Shown here: one piece after another, positions 1 through 6,666 of the stretch
How the letters are laid out: the number at the start of each line of letters is the position of its first letter
Numbering within the stretch: position 1 is the first letter of the stretch
Assembly: GCA_021850345.1 (NCBI GenBank)
Contig: JAJZMN010000249.1
Location: 1 to 8,268, forward strand
Length of the DNA: 8,268 bases
Origin: Actinomycetes bacterium
GTDB lineage: Bacteria > Actinomycetota > Acidimicrobiia > Acidimicrobiales > RAAP-2
Reading direction: 5' to 3'
Notes under the pieces: model-generated
What the model was told of the DNA's origin: nothing
Database searches by the model: none
The model's input: the letters and a program-made list of their open reading frames with translations, nothing else
Made by a program: the position numbers and the translations under genes

Positions 1-18
1 ACGACGCACAGAAGAAAT

Positions 19-37
19 CCTGAGCATCTGTCTCAGG
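19..37. repeat. Short inverted repeat at the broken end of hsdM
   Basis: CCTGAG (19-24) and CTCAGG (32-37) are perfect 6-base inverted arms around a 7-base loop, and the hsdM stop codon lies within them. This lies just outside the point (about base 53) where HsdM stops resembling its family. It could be part of a terminator or of the end of whatever sequence interrupted hsdM. Nothing else in bases 1-32 is recognisable. Confidence 0.35.
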
Positions 38-1874
38 GGCCTTGACGGGTTCCGCCGACCTTGGTCTTATCCTCATCGATCCAAGCGTCGGGAACGTAGG
101 GCAAGACCTCTCGCTTGAAGTAAGTTCGAATGTCTTGGCTCAGGGGAACGTTCTCGGTATCGCGAAGAGAGGTGTCCGGTTCGGGACGGCCTTTGGAATC
201 GAGGCAGATGGGAGCGCTCTCGTCCCGGATGCAGAGCCCCTCCCAGATCGCCTTGACAACGGGTGCAGTCAACTTGAGACCGAGCTTCTCCGAAGCGTGC
301 TTCACCTCTGTGACGACCTCGTCGCGCGGCCTGTGATCGAGATCAAGCACGTGCAGAAGGTCTCCAAGGGCCTCGCGATCCGCCTCGGTGAGCGATTGCA
401 GGGGCTTGGCGTTCAACACTGCCGTGATGCGGGTGGCGGTCGCCGAGCAGCTAAGCCGCAGCGGCCGTTCAATGGTGATGGTCTGGTAACCGAAGTCGGC
501 GCTGTTCAGCACCCTTGAGAACTCCCCGTCGGCGTAGTCGACATAGAGCTGGACTATGCGCTTGCGGTCATCTTCGCCGATTTCTCTTCCCTTTTCTCCA
601 AGCTTCTTGCGGAGTTTGCTCGAGAATCCCGAACCGTCAATCAGTAGCACCTTGCCGCGTCGGTCTGACGGCTTGTCGTTGTCCAAGATCCAAATGAAGG
701 TCGCGATACCGGTGTTGTAGAACATGTCACGTGGCAGTGCCACGATTGCGTCGAGGAGATCGGACTCGAGCAGCCAGCGCCTAATATTGGATTCACCCGA
801 GCCAGCTCCGCCCGTGAAAAGGGGCGAACCAGGAAGAACGATTCCGGCGCGCCCTCCGCCGTCAGCGGGTGACCGCATCTTGGCTGCCAGGTGGCAAAGA
901 AAAAGCATTTGACCGTCACCCACCCCGGGCAAGCCATGCCCAAATCTCCCGTCGCCTCCGTCCCGCTTTGCCTCTGTTCTAACGGAGTCTTCAGCAGCCT
1001 TCCAGTCGACCCCGTAGGGCGGATTGGAAAGGGAGTAATCGAAGGTCTTGCCAGCGAACAGGTCGTGCATAAGCGTGTCGCCGAGGCGAATGTTCCCGGC
1101 GTCTTGGCCCTTGCCGATCATGTCCGCCTTGCAGATGGCATAGGACTGGTCGTTGATCTCCTGCCCGAACAAGCTGATGCGGGCGTCCGGATTCAGGGCG
1201 CGTACGTGTTCCTCTGCGATGGACAACATCCCGCCGGTACCGGCCGTCGGGCCATAGACGGTACGGACCGCTCCTGGCTCGGACAAAGCTTCGTCGTCAG
1301 CCGCAAAAAGGAGATCGACCATGAGCCGGATGGCGTCGCGCGGGGTGAAGTGCTCCCCGGCCGTCTCGTTGGCGGCATCTGCGAACTTGCGGATGAGCTC
1401 TTCAAACAGGTCACCCATCGCCGCGTTGTCGATCACGTTGGGATGAAGGTCAACAGCAGCAAACTTGGACACGACGATGTAGAGACGGTCCTTCTCCGCC
1501 ATCCGGGCGACTTCGCCTTCGAACTTGAACCGCTCAAAGATGTCGGCGATGTTGGCTGAGAAGCGCCCCATGTACTCGATGAGATTGGCGGCGAGATTGT
1601 CGGGGTCGTCGAGCAAGGTCGCGAGATCGAACGTCGACGTGTTGTAGAAGGGCAGGCCCAGTTCCCGCCGCACGATGAACTCGAGCTTGTCCGGGTTCGA
1701 CACCTTCTTGGCTCGGGCCAGTACGTCGGCCTTGGATGGTTCAAGTACGCAGTCGAGGCGTCGCAAGATCGTCATTGGCAGGATCACGTCGCCGTACTCG
1801 TGCGGCTTGTAGGCACCGCGGAGTTGGTCTGCGATGCCCCAGACGAAGGTCGCCAGCTGGCTCACAGCGGCCAC
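33..1874 (-). CDS. hsdM: Type I restriction-modification DNA methyltransferase subunit M, C-terminally shortened
   Basis: The product (613 aa) belongs to the HsdM family, which methylates adenine at N6 using S-adenosylmethionine within an HsdM2-HsdS (and HsdR) complex. The N-terminal HsdM helical domain is at about residues 5-165. GEHFTPRD (about 173-180) precedes the methyltransferase core, with motif I YGPTAGTGGM (about 207-216) and catalytic motif IV NPPY (284-287). Motif I in this family normally reads DPTAGTGG or similar, so the Asp is replaced by Gly here (codon GGC where GAC is expected). Relatives continue after DEDKTKVG with YEIPFTRHFY and a further tail; here that is replaced by GTRQGP and a stop, so the 3' end looks truncated near base 53. 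The first start is GTG at 1872-1874; a second in-frame GTG at 1863-1865 has AGGTGG just upstream and may be the real one. No hsdS or hsdR is visible. Family assignment is very secure; activity is doubtful. Confidence 0.93.
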   Translation of the reverse strand: MAAVSQLATFVWGIADQLRGAYKPHEYGDVILPMTILRRLDCVLEPSKADVLARAKKVSNPDKLEFIVRRELGLPFYNTSTFDLATLLDDPDNLAANLIEYMGRFSANIADIFERFKFEGEVARMAEKDRLYIVVSKFAAVDLHPNVIDNAAMGDLFEELIRKFADAANETAGEHFTPRDAIRLMVDLLFAADDEALSEPGAVRTVYGPTAGTGGMLSIAEEHVRALNPDARISLFGQEINDQSYAICKADMIGKGQDAGNIRLGDTLMHDLFAGKTFDYSLSNPPYGVDWKAAEDSVRTEAKRDGGDGRFGHGLPGVGDGQMLFLCHLAAKMRSPADGGGRAGIVLPGSPLFTGGAGSGESNIRRWLLESDLLDAIVALPRDMFYNTGIATFIWILDNDKPSDRRGKVLLIDGSGFSSKLRKKLGEKGREIGEDDRKRIVQLYVDYADGEFSRVLNSADFGYQTITIERPLRLSCSATATRITAVLNAKPLQSLTEADREALGDLLHVLDLDHRPRDEVVTEVKHASEKLGLKLTAPVVKAIWEGLCIRDESAPICLDSKGRPEPDTSLRDTENVPLSQDIRTYFKREVLPYVPDAWIDEDKTKVGGTRQGP

Positions 1875-2114
1875 CTGCCCAGGACTTCCATCCTCGTCGT
1901 CAGCACAACACGCTCCTCTGCCGCTCTCCGCTTACCGTGCGGGCTCATGTCGCCTGCGCACAGAACCCCAGGCCAGCGTAGGTGACCGGAAGGACCAGTT
2001 CTCGGATAGCGGCGGGCGGCTGCCACCGTGCTGCGCGTCCGTTGAGCCGCGAGTCCGTGAAGCAGCTCCAAGGACGCGTCCGTCGGTGGTTTCGGCGGTT
2101 ACCGTTTTCGACCC
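1875..2114. promoter_or_regulatory. Divergent intergenic region between hsdM and the HTH-Dam gene
   Basis: About 240 bases separate the two divergent starts, so promoters for both genes should lie here. I see no convincing -35/-10 pair on either strand. Upstream of hsdM the nearest purine-rich ribosome-site candidates are GAGGATGGAAG (about 20 bases before the first GTG) and AGGTGG (before the second GTG). The plus-strand gene has no clear Shine-Dalgarno and may be leaderless. Three GGTNACC palindromes occur in or near the region (1981-1987, 2097-2103, 2135-2141); the last two form the CGGTWACCG pair listed separately. Short open frames crossing the region show no recognisable protein. Confidence 0.45.
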
Positions 2115-2142
2115 GTGGGCGATGGAGCGCGAGCGGTAACCG
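2096..2142. promoter_or_regulatory. Paired palindromic boxes CGGTTACCG / CGGTAACCG around a gene start
   Basis: CGGTTACCG (2096-2104) and CGGTAACCG (2134-2142) are perfect reverse complements of each other, and each is itself a palindrome with a single central base. Their centres are 38 bases apart and they bracket the GTG start at 2115. This layout resembles a two-site operator. The gene that starts between them encodes helix-turn-helix-like modules, so autoregulation is a reasonable inference, but no binding is shown. Confidence 0.45.
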
Positions 2143-3323
2143 ATGGAGCCACAGCGGCCAACGCCGACCATCTGGCGACCAGCGCCACGCGGATTGCTGA
2201 CGCTCTCGCCGACGCGCGCCTCGCGATCGGTATCTCTGGCCGTGCCGCGGCCACCGCAGCCGGCATCGGGCGCAACACCCAGCTGCGCCTGGAGCGGGAC
2301 CCGGCGACGAGCCGCGTTGACCTGCTCATCCGCCTCGGACTCGTAGCGGGCGTACGGCTCGAGCTTCGGCCGTTCCACGCCTCCGGCGACGTCACCCGGC
2401 GTGCCGCTCCGCCGTTGCCGGACGGCGCCGCGGCCTTCGCCGGAGCAGCGCCCGCGTCCGCCCTCGGCGCCCACCTGGCTCGGCTCCTCGGAGCGGAGCC
2501 GCGATGGACCCGCCGAGCAGCGCGCCGCACAGCGGTTGACGTGGCGAGAGACGCTGGGCTGGGCAGCGATCGCACCGTGCGTCGGTTGGAGCACGGTGAC
2601 CCGACCACGCTCGGTCATGCGCTCGCGGTAGCTCTATGCCTCGGACACCGGCTCGTCTGGGAGCCGGTGAAGTCACCGTGGCGTCAGCGTCCTTGGCAGC
2701 TCCCGCAGCCGCCGCTGTCACGGCGTGGACGGCGATCCGTGCACCCGATGTTCTCCAGTGCATTCTCCGGCTGGACGAGCCCACCCGAGCTCGTCACCTC
2801 GCTCGAGACGCTGTTTGGCCCCTGGGGCCTCGACGTCGCAGCGACCGCATCGACGAGCGTGGCGCGATCCTGGCTCGGGCCCGGGCATCCTGTCTGGGCT
2901 CGCCGTGACGCCCTCTCCGACGAGTGGTCGGACTGGAGCGGGCTCGCCGACGACGGTGACGCCGCGCTGTGGATGAACCCGCCGCATGCCGACGTCAGCC
3001 CGTGGCTGCGTCGGGCTGCCGCCACGGCCGAAGCGGGTCGAACCGTGGTCGGCCTGCTGCCGGTGCGCACGAGCAGCGCCGAGTGGCACGAAGTGATCCT
3101 GCCGAGGGCGGAAGTGGTCGTGCTCGCGAGAAGGCTGCGCTACGGACATCCCCGCGGCACCGGTGGGAGCGCTCCCTTTTCCAGCGCCGTCGTGGTCTGG
3201 CCGGGGCCACGGCCCTCCCGTGCCGCTGCGCGTCACCTGCTGGCGGGCTGGGCCGCCGATGGCTGGGGAACCCTCATGCACGCGCCCTCAACACGGGTGG
3301 GCTCCCGCGGTCGCCAGCGCTGA
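2115..3323 (+). CDS. Tandem HTH-like modules fused to a phage-type Dam DNA N6-adenine methyltransferase
   Basis: The 402-aa product ends in a domain of the phage-type Dam family (DNA N6-adenine methyltransferase, PF05869 type). The family signature is seen in order: GWTSPPEL (219-226), LDVAA (239-243), motif IV as NPPH (288-291), VVGLLPVRTSSAEWH (311-325), RRLRYG (about 339-344) and APFSSAVVVW (about 353-362). Motif IV is usually NPPY or NPPF, so His at the last position is unusual. Residues 30-186 hold two copies of an XRE-like helix-turn-helix pattern: AGIG then LE then GVRLELRP (49-86), and AGLG then LE then GHRLVWEP (147-184). Stand-alone phage Dam proteins usually lack such an N-terminal half. 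The GTG at 2115 is the only normal start after the in-frame stop at 2058-2060; no clear Shine-Dalgarno is seen. It may methylate DNA and act as a DNA-binding regulator. Dam family assignment is strong; the HTH calls are moderate. Confidence 0.82.
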   Translation: MGDGARAVTDGATAANADHLATSATRIADALADARLAIGISGRAAATAAGIGRNTQLRLERDPATSRVDLLIRLGLVAGVRLELRPFHASGDVTRRAAPPLPDGAAAFAGAAPASALGAHLARLLGAEPRWTRRAARRTAVDVARDAGLGSDRTVRRLEHGDPTTLGHALAVALCLGHRLVWEPVKSPWRQRPWQLPQPPLSRRGRRSVHPMFSSAFSGWTSPPELVTSLETLFGPWGLDVAATASTSVARSWLGPGHPVWARRDALSDEWSDWSGLADDGDAALWMNPPHADVSPWLRRAAATAEAGRTVVGLLPVRTSSAEWHEVILPRAEVVVLARRLRYGHPRGTGGSAPFSSAVVVWPGPRPSRAAARHLLAGWAADGWGTLMHAPSTRVGSRGRQR

Positions 3324-3417
3324 GGCGCCACCTCATGCGCGTCCCGTCCCTCGCCGACCGGATCCGGAACGGCAAGGTCGAAAGAGCGCCCCCAACGGAG
3401 AGCCCACCGCGCAAACG
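3324..3417. other. Short convergent intergenic gap
   Basis: These 94 bases separate the HTH-Dam stop from the stop of the minus-strand gene remnant. Termination for both would be expected here, but no strong hairpin with a T-tract is visible. Confidence 0.4.
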
Positions 3418-3612
3418 CTAACGCGGGCTCGCGTCGCCGGGGAGCGGCCAGGCCATGGAGAGCAGTTCGGTGGCCAAGGTCTCGGTGGCCAGCCCACCCG
3501 TCAAGATGTCCGCATTGCACGCGGCCTGCGCAAGGGCGACGAGGTCCTGGACGGTCGCCCAGCGCGTCCCCTTCAGCGTCCGGTGGAGGTAGTCATCGCT
3601 GTGCCCGAGGCG
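3418..3612 (-). pseudogene. 3' remnant of a small HTH-like gene cut by the transposon left end
   Basis: Reading on the minus strand up to a TAG at 3418-3420 gives about 64 residues with strongly GC-biased third positions and a natural-looking protein pattern, including LGHSDDYLHRTLKGTRW and VQDLVALAQAA. This resembles the C-terminal part of a small XRE/helix-turn-helix regulator (DDYLHRTL as turn and recognition helix, VQDLVALAQAA as the next helix), though I cannot name a family. There is no start codon in the host part: the frame runs directly into the transposon terminus at 3613, beyond which it translates only the tandem repeats. The 5' half should therefore lie beyond the right end of the element, but the 71 bases visible there give no obvious continuation. 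I infer insertional disruption, possibly followed by rearrangement. Confidence 0.6.
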
Positions 3613-3714
3613 TGTTGAGCGCCACTCCTTCTGATCGCGCGCGGGGTGTTGAGCGCCACTCCTTCTGATCGCGCGCGGGATCGGTAGCGCCATTCCTTCT
3701 GATCGCGCGCTCAG
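3613..3714 (+). repeat. Left-end array: three 34-base tandem repeats
   Basis: Units are 3613-3646, 3647-3680 and 3681-3714. The first two are identical except for the last base. The third differs in its first five bases and one internal base but keeps the core GCGCCAYTCCTTCTGATCGC. There are no spacers between units, so this is not a CRISPR array. The core recurs inverted at the right end, which marks these as probable transposase-binding sites. Confidence 0.85.
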
Positions 3715-3756
3715 CACGGCTCGGCGCTTGCGGGTGCCCGCGTGGTGGCGACAGCG

Positions 3757-3783
3757 TGGTGAGCGACATCTGAACGCGCACGG
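3757..3783 (+). repeat. Degenerate fourth left-end repeat
   Basis: TGGTGAGCGACA followed by TCTGAACGCGCACGG matches the two halves of the 34-base unit (10 of 12 and 12 of 15 bases) with about five bases missing between them. It lies 43 bases inside the third perfect copy, upstream of the first gene, and may be a weak subterminal transposase site. Confidence 0.45.
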
Positions 3784-3850
3784 ACCCCCTCCCTGCTCCT
3801 TGGCCGGAATCGAGAGGGGGCCCGTCTGTCGCTGCGAGGTGATGCTCGCT

Positions 3851-4441
3851 GTGCTGAGCGTAGAGCCCGATCCGGTGGTGGTGGAGACGACCCTCCGATC
3901 GGGCGGGTATCGCTGCCCGTCTTGTCGGTCGGGAGTGCTCGGACCGTGGAGCTTCGCCCGGCCGCGGGTGCTGCGGAACCGGGACAAGACGACAACGCTC
4001 CGCCCGCGACGCTCCCGGTGCCGGTCGTGCGAGGTCACCCACGTGCTTTTCCCGACGGTCGCGTTCGTCCGTCGCCGCGACCTCGCCGAGGTGATCGGCG
4101 AGGCGCTCCGGGCCCGCTTCGCGAACGGCGAGAGCCGGGCGGCCACCGCACGACGCGCCGGGGTCCATCCCGACACTGCGCGCGGCTGGTTCCGCCGCTT
4201 CTCCGCCCGCGCCGGGGAGATCCGGACTGCCTTTGGGGCCCTCGCCTACGCCCTCGACCCGCGCCTCGGTGCGATCGAGGCACGTGGCTCGCCGGAGAAG
4301 GACGCGCTCGAGGCGATCGGGGTCGCCGCGGCGGCAGCCCGGCGGCGCTTCGGCGAAGCGCGGCTCTGGTCCTTCGTCTCGGGCGCGACCGGGGGGCTGC
4401 TGCTCGCCAACACGAGCTCCCCTCTCCCGCTTTTTCGCTGA
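3851..4441 (+). CDS. Zinc-ribbon plus helix-turn-helix protein, first gene of the transposon operon
   Basis: The 196-aa product starts with a four-cysteine zinc ribbon, CPSC (Cys22, Cys25) and CRSC (Cys57, Cys60), with an Arg-rich linker. A helix-turn-helix follows at about 93-117 (GESRAATARRAGVHPDTARG). The C-terminal part is Ala-rich and helical and ends in a hydrophobic stretch. The layout resembles the DUF6431-type proteins found beside transposases in actinobacteria, and the N-terminal regions of other zinc-ribbon transposase-associated proteins; the name is from memory and moderately sure. It lacks a DDE triad, so it is not a transposase itself. I chose GTG 3851 because GAGGTGAT (3836-3843) is an almost ideal Shine-Dalgarno at good distance; ATG 3842 and a longer TTG start at 3728 are possible but the latter would run through the terminal repeat region. 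The stop is 18 bases before the transposase. A role in end binding, target choice or regulation is inferred. Confidence 0.78.
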   Translation: MLSVEPDPVVVETTLRSGGYRCPSCRSGVLGPWSFARPRVLRNRDKTTTLRPRRSRCRSCEVTHVLFPTVAFVRRRDLAEVIGEALRARFANGESRAATARRAGVHPDTARGWFRRFSARAGEIRTAFGALAYALDPRLGAIEARGSPEKDALEAIGVAAAAARRRFGEARLWSFVSGATGGLLLANTSSPLPLFR

Positions 4442-4459
4442 GGCGCACATGCTCGAGAC

Positions 4460-5854
4460 GTGAGCGAGAACGGACGCTCGGAGCATCCGAGGGACACCTC
4501 CGAGCGGGGGCGGGACGTCGCGCTGTTCCGCTATTCGCTCGTCCGTCCGCTCTCGGACCCCGAGCTCAGCCCGGCTGAGCGCGGCGCGCTCGTGCGCGAG
4601 CTCGCCGCGACCTCACACCTCGGACCGGACGGCAGGTGGGTGAGCGTCTCCGCTCCGACGCTGCGGCGCTGGCTGCGGGCGTGGCGCTCGGGCGGGTTCG
4701 AGGCGCTCCACCCCGAGCTGCGGGCCCAGCCGACCCGCACGCCGGCCGGGATCCTCAAGGCCGCGACCACGCTGAAGCGCGAGGCACCGGAACGAACCGC
4801 TGCCCAGGTCGCCCGGGTGCTGTCCGAGGCAGGGATCGGGACGGTCTCGCCCCGCACCCTCCAGCGCCACTTCGCCCGCACGGGGCTCCGGCGCGGCGCT
4901 GACAACGCGCCGGTGCGGACCTTCGGCCGCTTCGAGGCGGGCGACTTCGGCGAGCTTTGGACCGGGGACGGCCTGCACGGTCCGGTCACCGCGGGGAGAA
5001 AGACGGTGCTGTGCGCGTTCGTCGATGACTGGAGCCGCGCGGTGCCGGGCTGGCGCTGGGGACCGGCGGAGGACACCGTGCGTCTCGAGGCGGCGCTCCG
5101 ACGTGGGCTCGAGGTCCACGGGGTGCCGGACCGCTGCTTCGTCGACAACGGCTCGGCCTTCACCTCCGCGCCGTTCAACCGCACCCTCGCGGTGCTCGGG
5201 ATCGGCCTCGTCCACAGCCGCGTCCGTCAACCCTCCTCGCGCGGGAAGGTGGAGCGCTTTTTCGCCAGCGTGCGCAGCCAGTTCCTCGTCGAGATCGAGG
5301 CGCGTGGCGGCGCGGCGAGCCTCACCGAGCTCTCCGAGCTGTTCTCGGCATGGCTGGAGGGCGTCTATCACCGCCGCCGGCACTCCGAGACCGGCGAGCG
5401 CCCGATCGACCGGGTGCTGCGCGGCCGGACGCTCAGGCGGCCGAGCCCGGCCGAGCTGCACGAGGCGTTCTTGTGGTCCGCGACCCGGACCGTCGACCGC
5501 CGGAGCGCGTCGGTGTCGCTCTTCTCCAACCACTACGAGGTCGACCCCGCGCTCGCAGGGACCAAGGTCGAGCTCGTGTTCGACCCTTTCGACATGACCG
5601 AGATCGAGGTCCGCTACGAGGGCCGCCCGATGGGGACCGCCCTGCCCCGCAGGATCAGCCGTCACGTCCATCCCGCCGCCCGGCCTGACGAGCCGCCGCC
5701 TCCCGTGCGCTCGGGGATCGACTACCTCGGCCTCGTCGCCGCCCGGGTCGCCGCCGAGCAGGCGAGACGGATCGCCTACGCGGGTGTCGAACAGGGCCCG
5801 GAGAACGACGCGCCGATCAAGGAGGAAGAACAGATCAAGGAGGAAGAACAGTGA
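4460..5854 (+). CDS. Mu/TnsB-type DDE transposase (integrase catalytic core)
   Basis: The 464-aa product carries out DNA cleavage and strand transfer of the element. An N-terminal helix-turn-helix pair (about 20-145, with APTLRRWLRAW and SPRTLQRHF) should bind the end repeats. The RNase H-like core follows with the acidic triad Asp170 (WTGDG), Asp229 (FVDNGSAF) and Glu265 (SSRGKVERFF); 35 residues separate the last two, the classic D-D(35)-E spacing. HRRRHSETGERPIDR (about 304-318) ends the core, and a Mu-transposase C-terminal beta-barrel is seen at about 345-400 (SVSLFSNHYEVDP, VELVFDPFD). The far C-terminus ends in the repeat IKEEEQIKEEEQ, created by an 18-base duplication. The start is GTG 4460 with only a weak ribosome site, so it may be translated by coupling from the gene upstream. 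It overlaps the ATPase start by four bases (GTGA). All catalytic residues are intact. Confidence 0.93.
   Translation: MSENGRSEHPRDTSERGRDVALFRYSLVRPLSDPELSPAERGALVRELAATSHLGPDGRWVSVSAPTLRRWLRAWRSGGFEALHPELRAQPTRTPAGILKAATTLKREAPERTAAQVARVLSEAGIGTVSPRTLQRHFARTGLRRGADNAPVRTFGRFEAGDFGELWTGDGLHGPVTAGRKTVLCAFVDDWSRAVPGWRWGPAEDTVRLEAALRRGLEVHGVPDRCFVDNGSAFTSAPFNRTLAVLGIGLVHSRVRQPSSRGKVERFFASVRSQFLVEIEARGGAASLTELSELFSAWLEGVYHRRRHSETGERPIDRVLRGRTLRRPSPAELHEAFLWSATRTVDRRSASVSLFSNHYEVDPALAGTKVELVFDPFDMTEIEVRYEGRPMGTALPRRISRHVHPAARPDEPPPPVRSGIDYLGLVAARVAAEQARRIAYAGVEQGPENDAPIKEEEQIKEEEQ
5816..5851 (+). repeat. 18-base tandem duplication carrying two Shine-Dalgarno sites
   Basis: The sequence atcaaggaggaagaacag occurs twice in direct succession (5816-5833 and 5834-5851). 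Each copy holds AAGGAGG, a near-perfect ribosome binding site. The second (5837-5843) is seven bases before the GTG start of the ATPase gene; the first is 18 bases further upstream. In the transposase frame the repeat adds IKEEEQ twice. Confidence 0.95.
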
Positions 5855-6666
5855 GCATCGACCGGCTCTGCGCCTACTACGGCTTCTCGAAGATGCCGTT
5901 CCGCAAGGACCTCGCGCCGTCCGCGCTGTTTCGCTCCACGGCGCACGCCGAAGCGGTCGCCCGGCTCACCTGGTGCATCGGCGAGGGAGGCCTCGCCGTC
6001 GTCACCGGCGAGGTCGGCTCGGGAAAGACCGTCGCGCTGCGCGCCACCGCGGCCGGCCTGGAGCCCTCCCGGCACCAGGTCGTCTACTGCCCGAACCCGG
6101 TCATCGGCGGCCGGGGGATCCTCGCCGCGATCGTCACCGCCCTCGGCGGCGTGCCGCGTTTTCACCGCTCCGCCCTCGTGCCGCAGGCCGCCGAGGCACT
6201 CGGTGCCGCGGAGGCCGAGCGGGGACGTCGCGTCGTCGTCGCGATCGACGAGGCGCACCTGTTGGCCGACGACCAGCTGGAGGACGTCCGCATGCTGACC
6301 TCCGCGGAGCTCGACTCGAAGAGCCCGGCCGTGCTCGTGCTCATCGGCCAGCCCGTTCTGCGGCGCCGCCTCGCCCAGACGACGATGGCCGCGCTCGACC
6401 AGCGCGTCAGCCTGCGCGTCCAGCTCGAGGGGATGGACCCGCAAGAGACCAAGGGCTATCTCCGCCACCACCTCGAGCTGTGCGGGCGCTCCGACCCGCT
6501 CTTCTCCGACGACGCGATCGACGTCGTCCACCGCGCCTCGAGAGGGCTTCCCCGCGCGCTCAACAACCTCGCCGTCCAGGGCCTCGTCGCGGCCTTCATG
6601 AAGGACCAGGCGATCGTCGACGAGCGCGCGGCGAAGACGGCCGTCGTCGAGGTCGCCGGTGAGTGA
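5851..6666 (+). CDS. AAA+ ATPase of the TniB/TnsC/ExeA type, transposition partner
   Basis: The 271-aa product has an intact Walker A GEVGSGKT (53-60), Walker B VVVAIDEAH (128-136), a sensor I strand VLVLIGQP (161-168), a candidate arginine finger in ALDQRVSLR (about 181-189) and a sensor II type GLPRALNNLA (232-241). The opening YYGFSKMPFRKD (9-20) is the signature of ExeA/GspA-like and transposon-borne AAA+ proteins. In Mu, Tn7 and Tn402-like elements the matching protein (MuB, TnsC, TniB) binds target DNA with ATP and recruits or stimulates the DDE transposase. The length suits the family. The start is GTG 5851, overlapping the transposase stop as GTGA, with a very strong Shine-Dalgarno (AAGGAGG) that is present twice. 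It overlaps the next gene by eight bases, so all are translationally coupled. Confidence 0.93.
   Translation: MSIDRLCAYYGFSKMPFRKDLAPSALFRSTAHAEAVARLTWCIGEGGLAVVTGEVGSGKTVALRATAAGLEPSRHQVVYCPNPVIGGRGILAAIVTALGGVPRFHRSALVPQAAEALGAAEAERGRRVVVAIDEAHLLADDQLEDVRMLTSAELDSKSPAVLVLIGQPVLRRRLAQTTMAALDQRVSLRVQLEGMDPQETKGYLRHHLELCGRSDPLFSDDAIDVVHRASRGLPRALNNLAVQGLVAAFMKDQAIVDERAAKTAVVEVAGE

Noticed and set aside
891..1559. 222-aa plus-strand open frame opposite hsdM
   Set aside because: It is antisense to the clearly conserved HsdM methyltransferase core and has no recognisable motif.
3613..3714. CRISPR-like array
   Set aside because: The three 34-base units are directly adjacent with no spacers, and the same core recurs inverted at the right end of a transposon, so they are terminal repeats.
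3728..3850. N-terminal extension of the zinc-ribbon protein from a TTG codon
   Set aside because: The extension covers a degenerate terminal repeat and has no conserved pattern, while GAGGTGAT fits a start at 3851 (or 3842).
3593..4486. Long minus-strand open frames covering the left repeats and the zinc-ribbon gene
   Set aside because: Their sequence is a translation of the tandem repeats and the antisense of the zinc-ribbon gene. Only the part outside the element (3418-3612) looks like real coding sequence.
4613..5671. 352-aa minus-strand open frame opposite the transposase
   Set aside because: It lies wholly antisense to a DDE transposase with an intact catalytic triad; long antisense frames are expected in GC-rich genes, and it shows no domain pattern.
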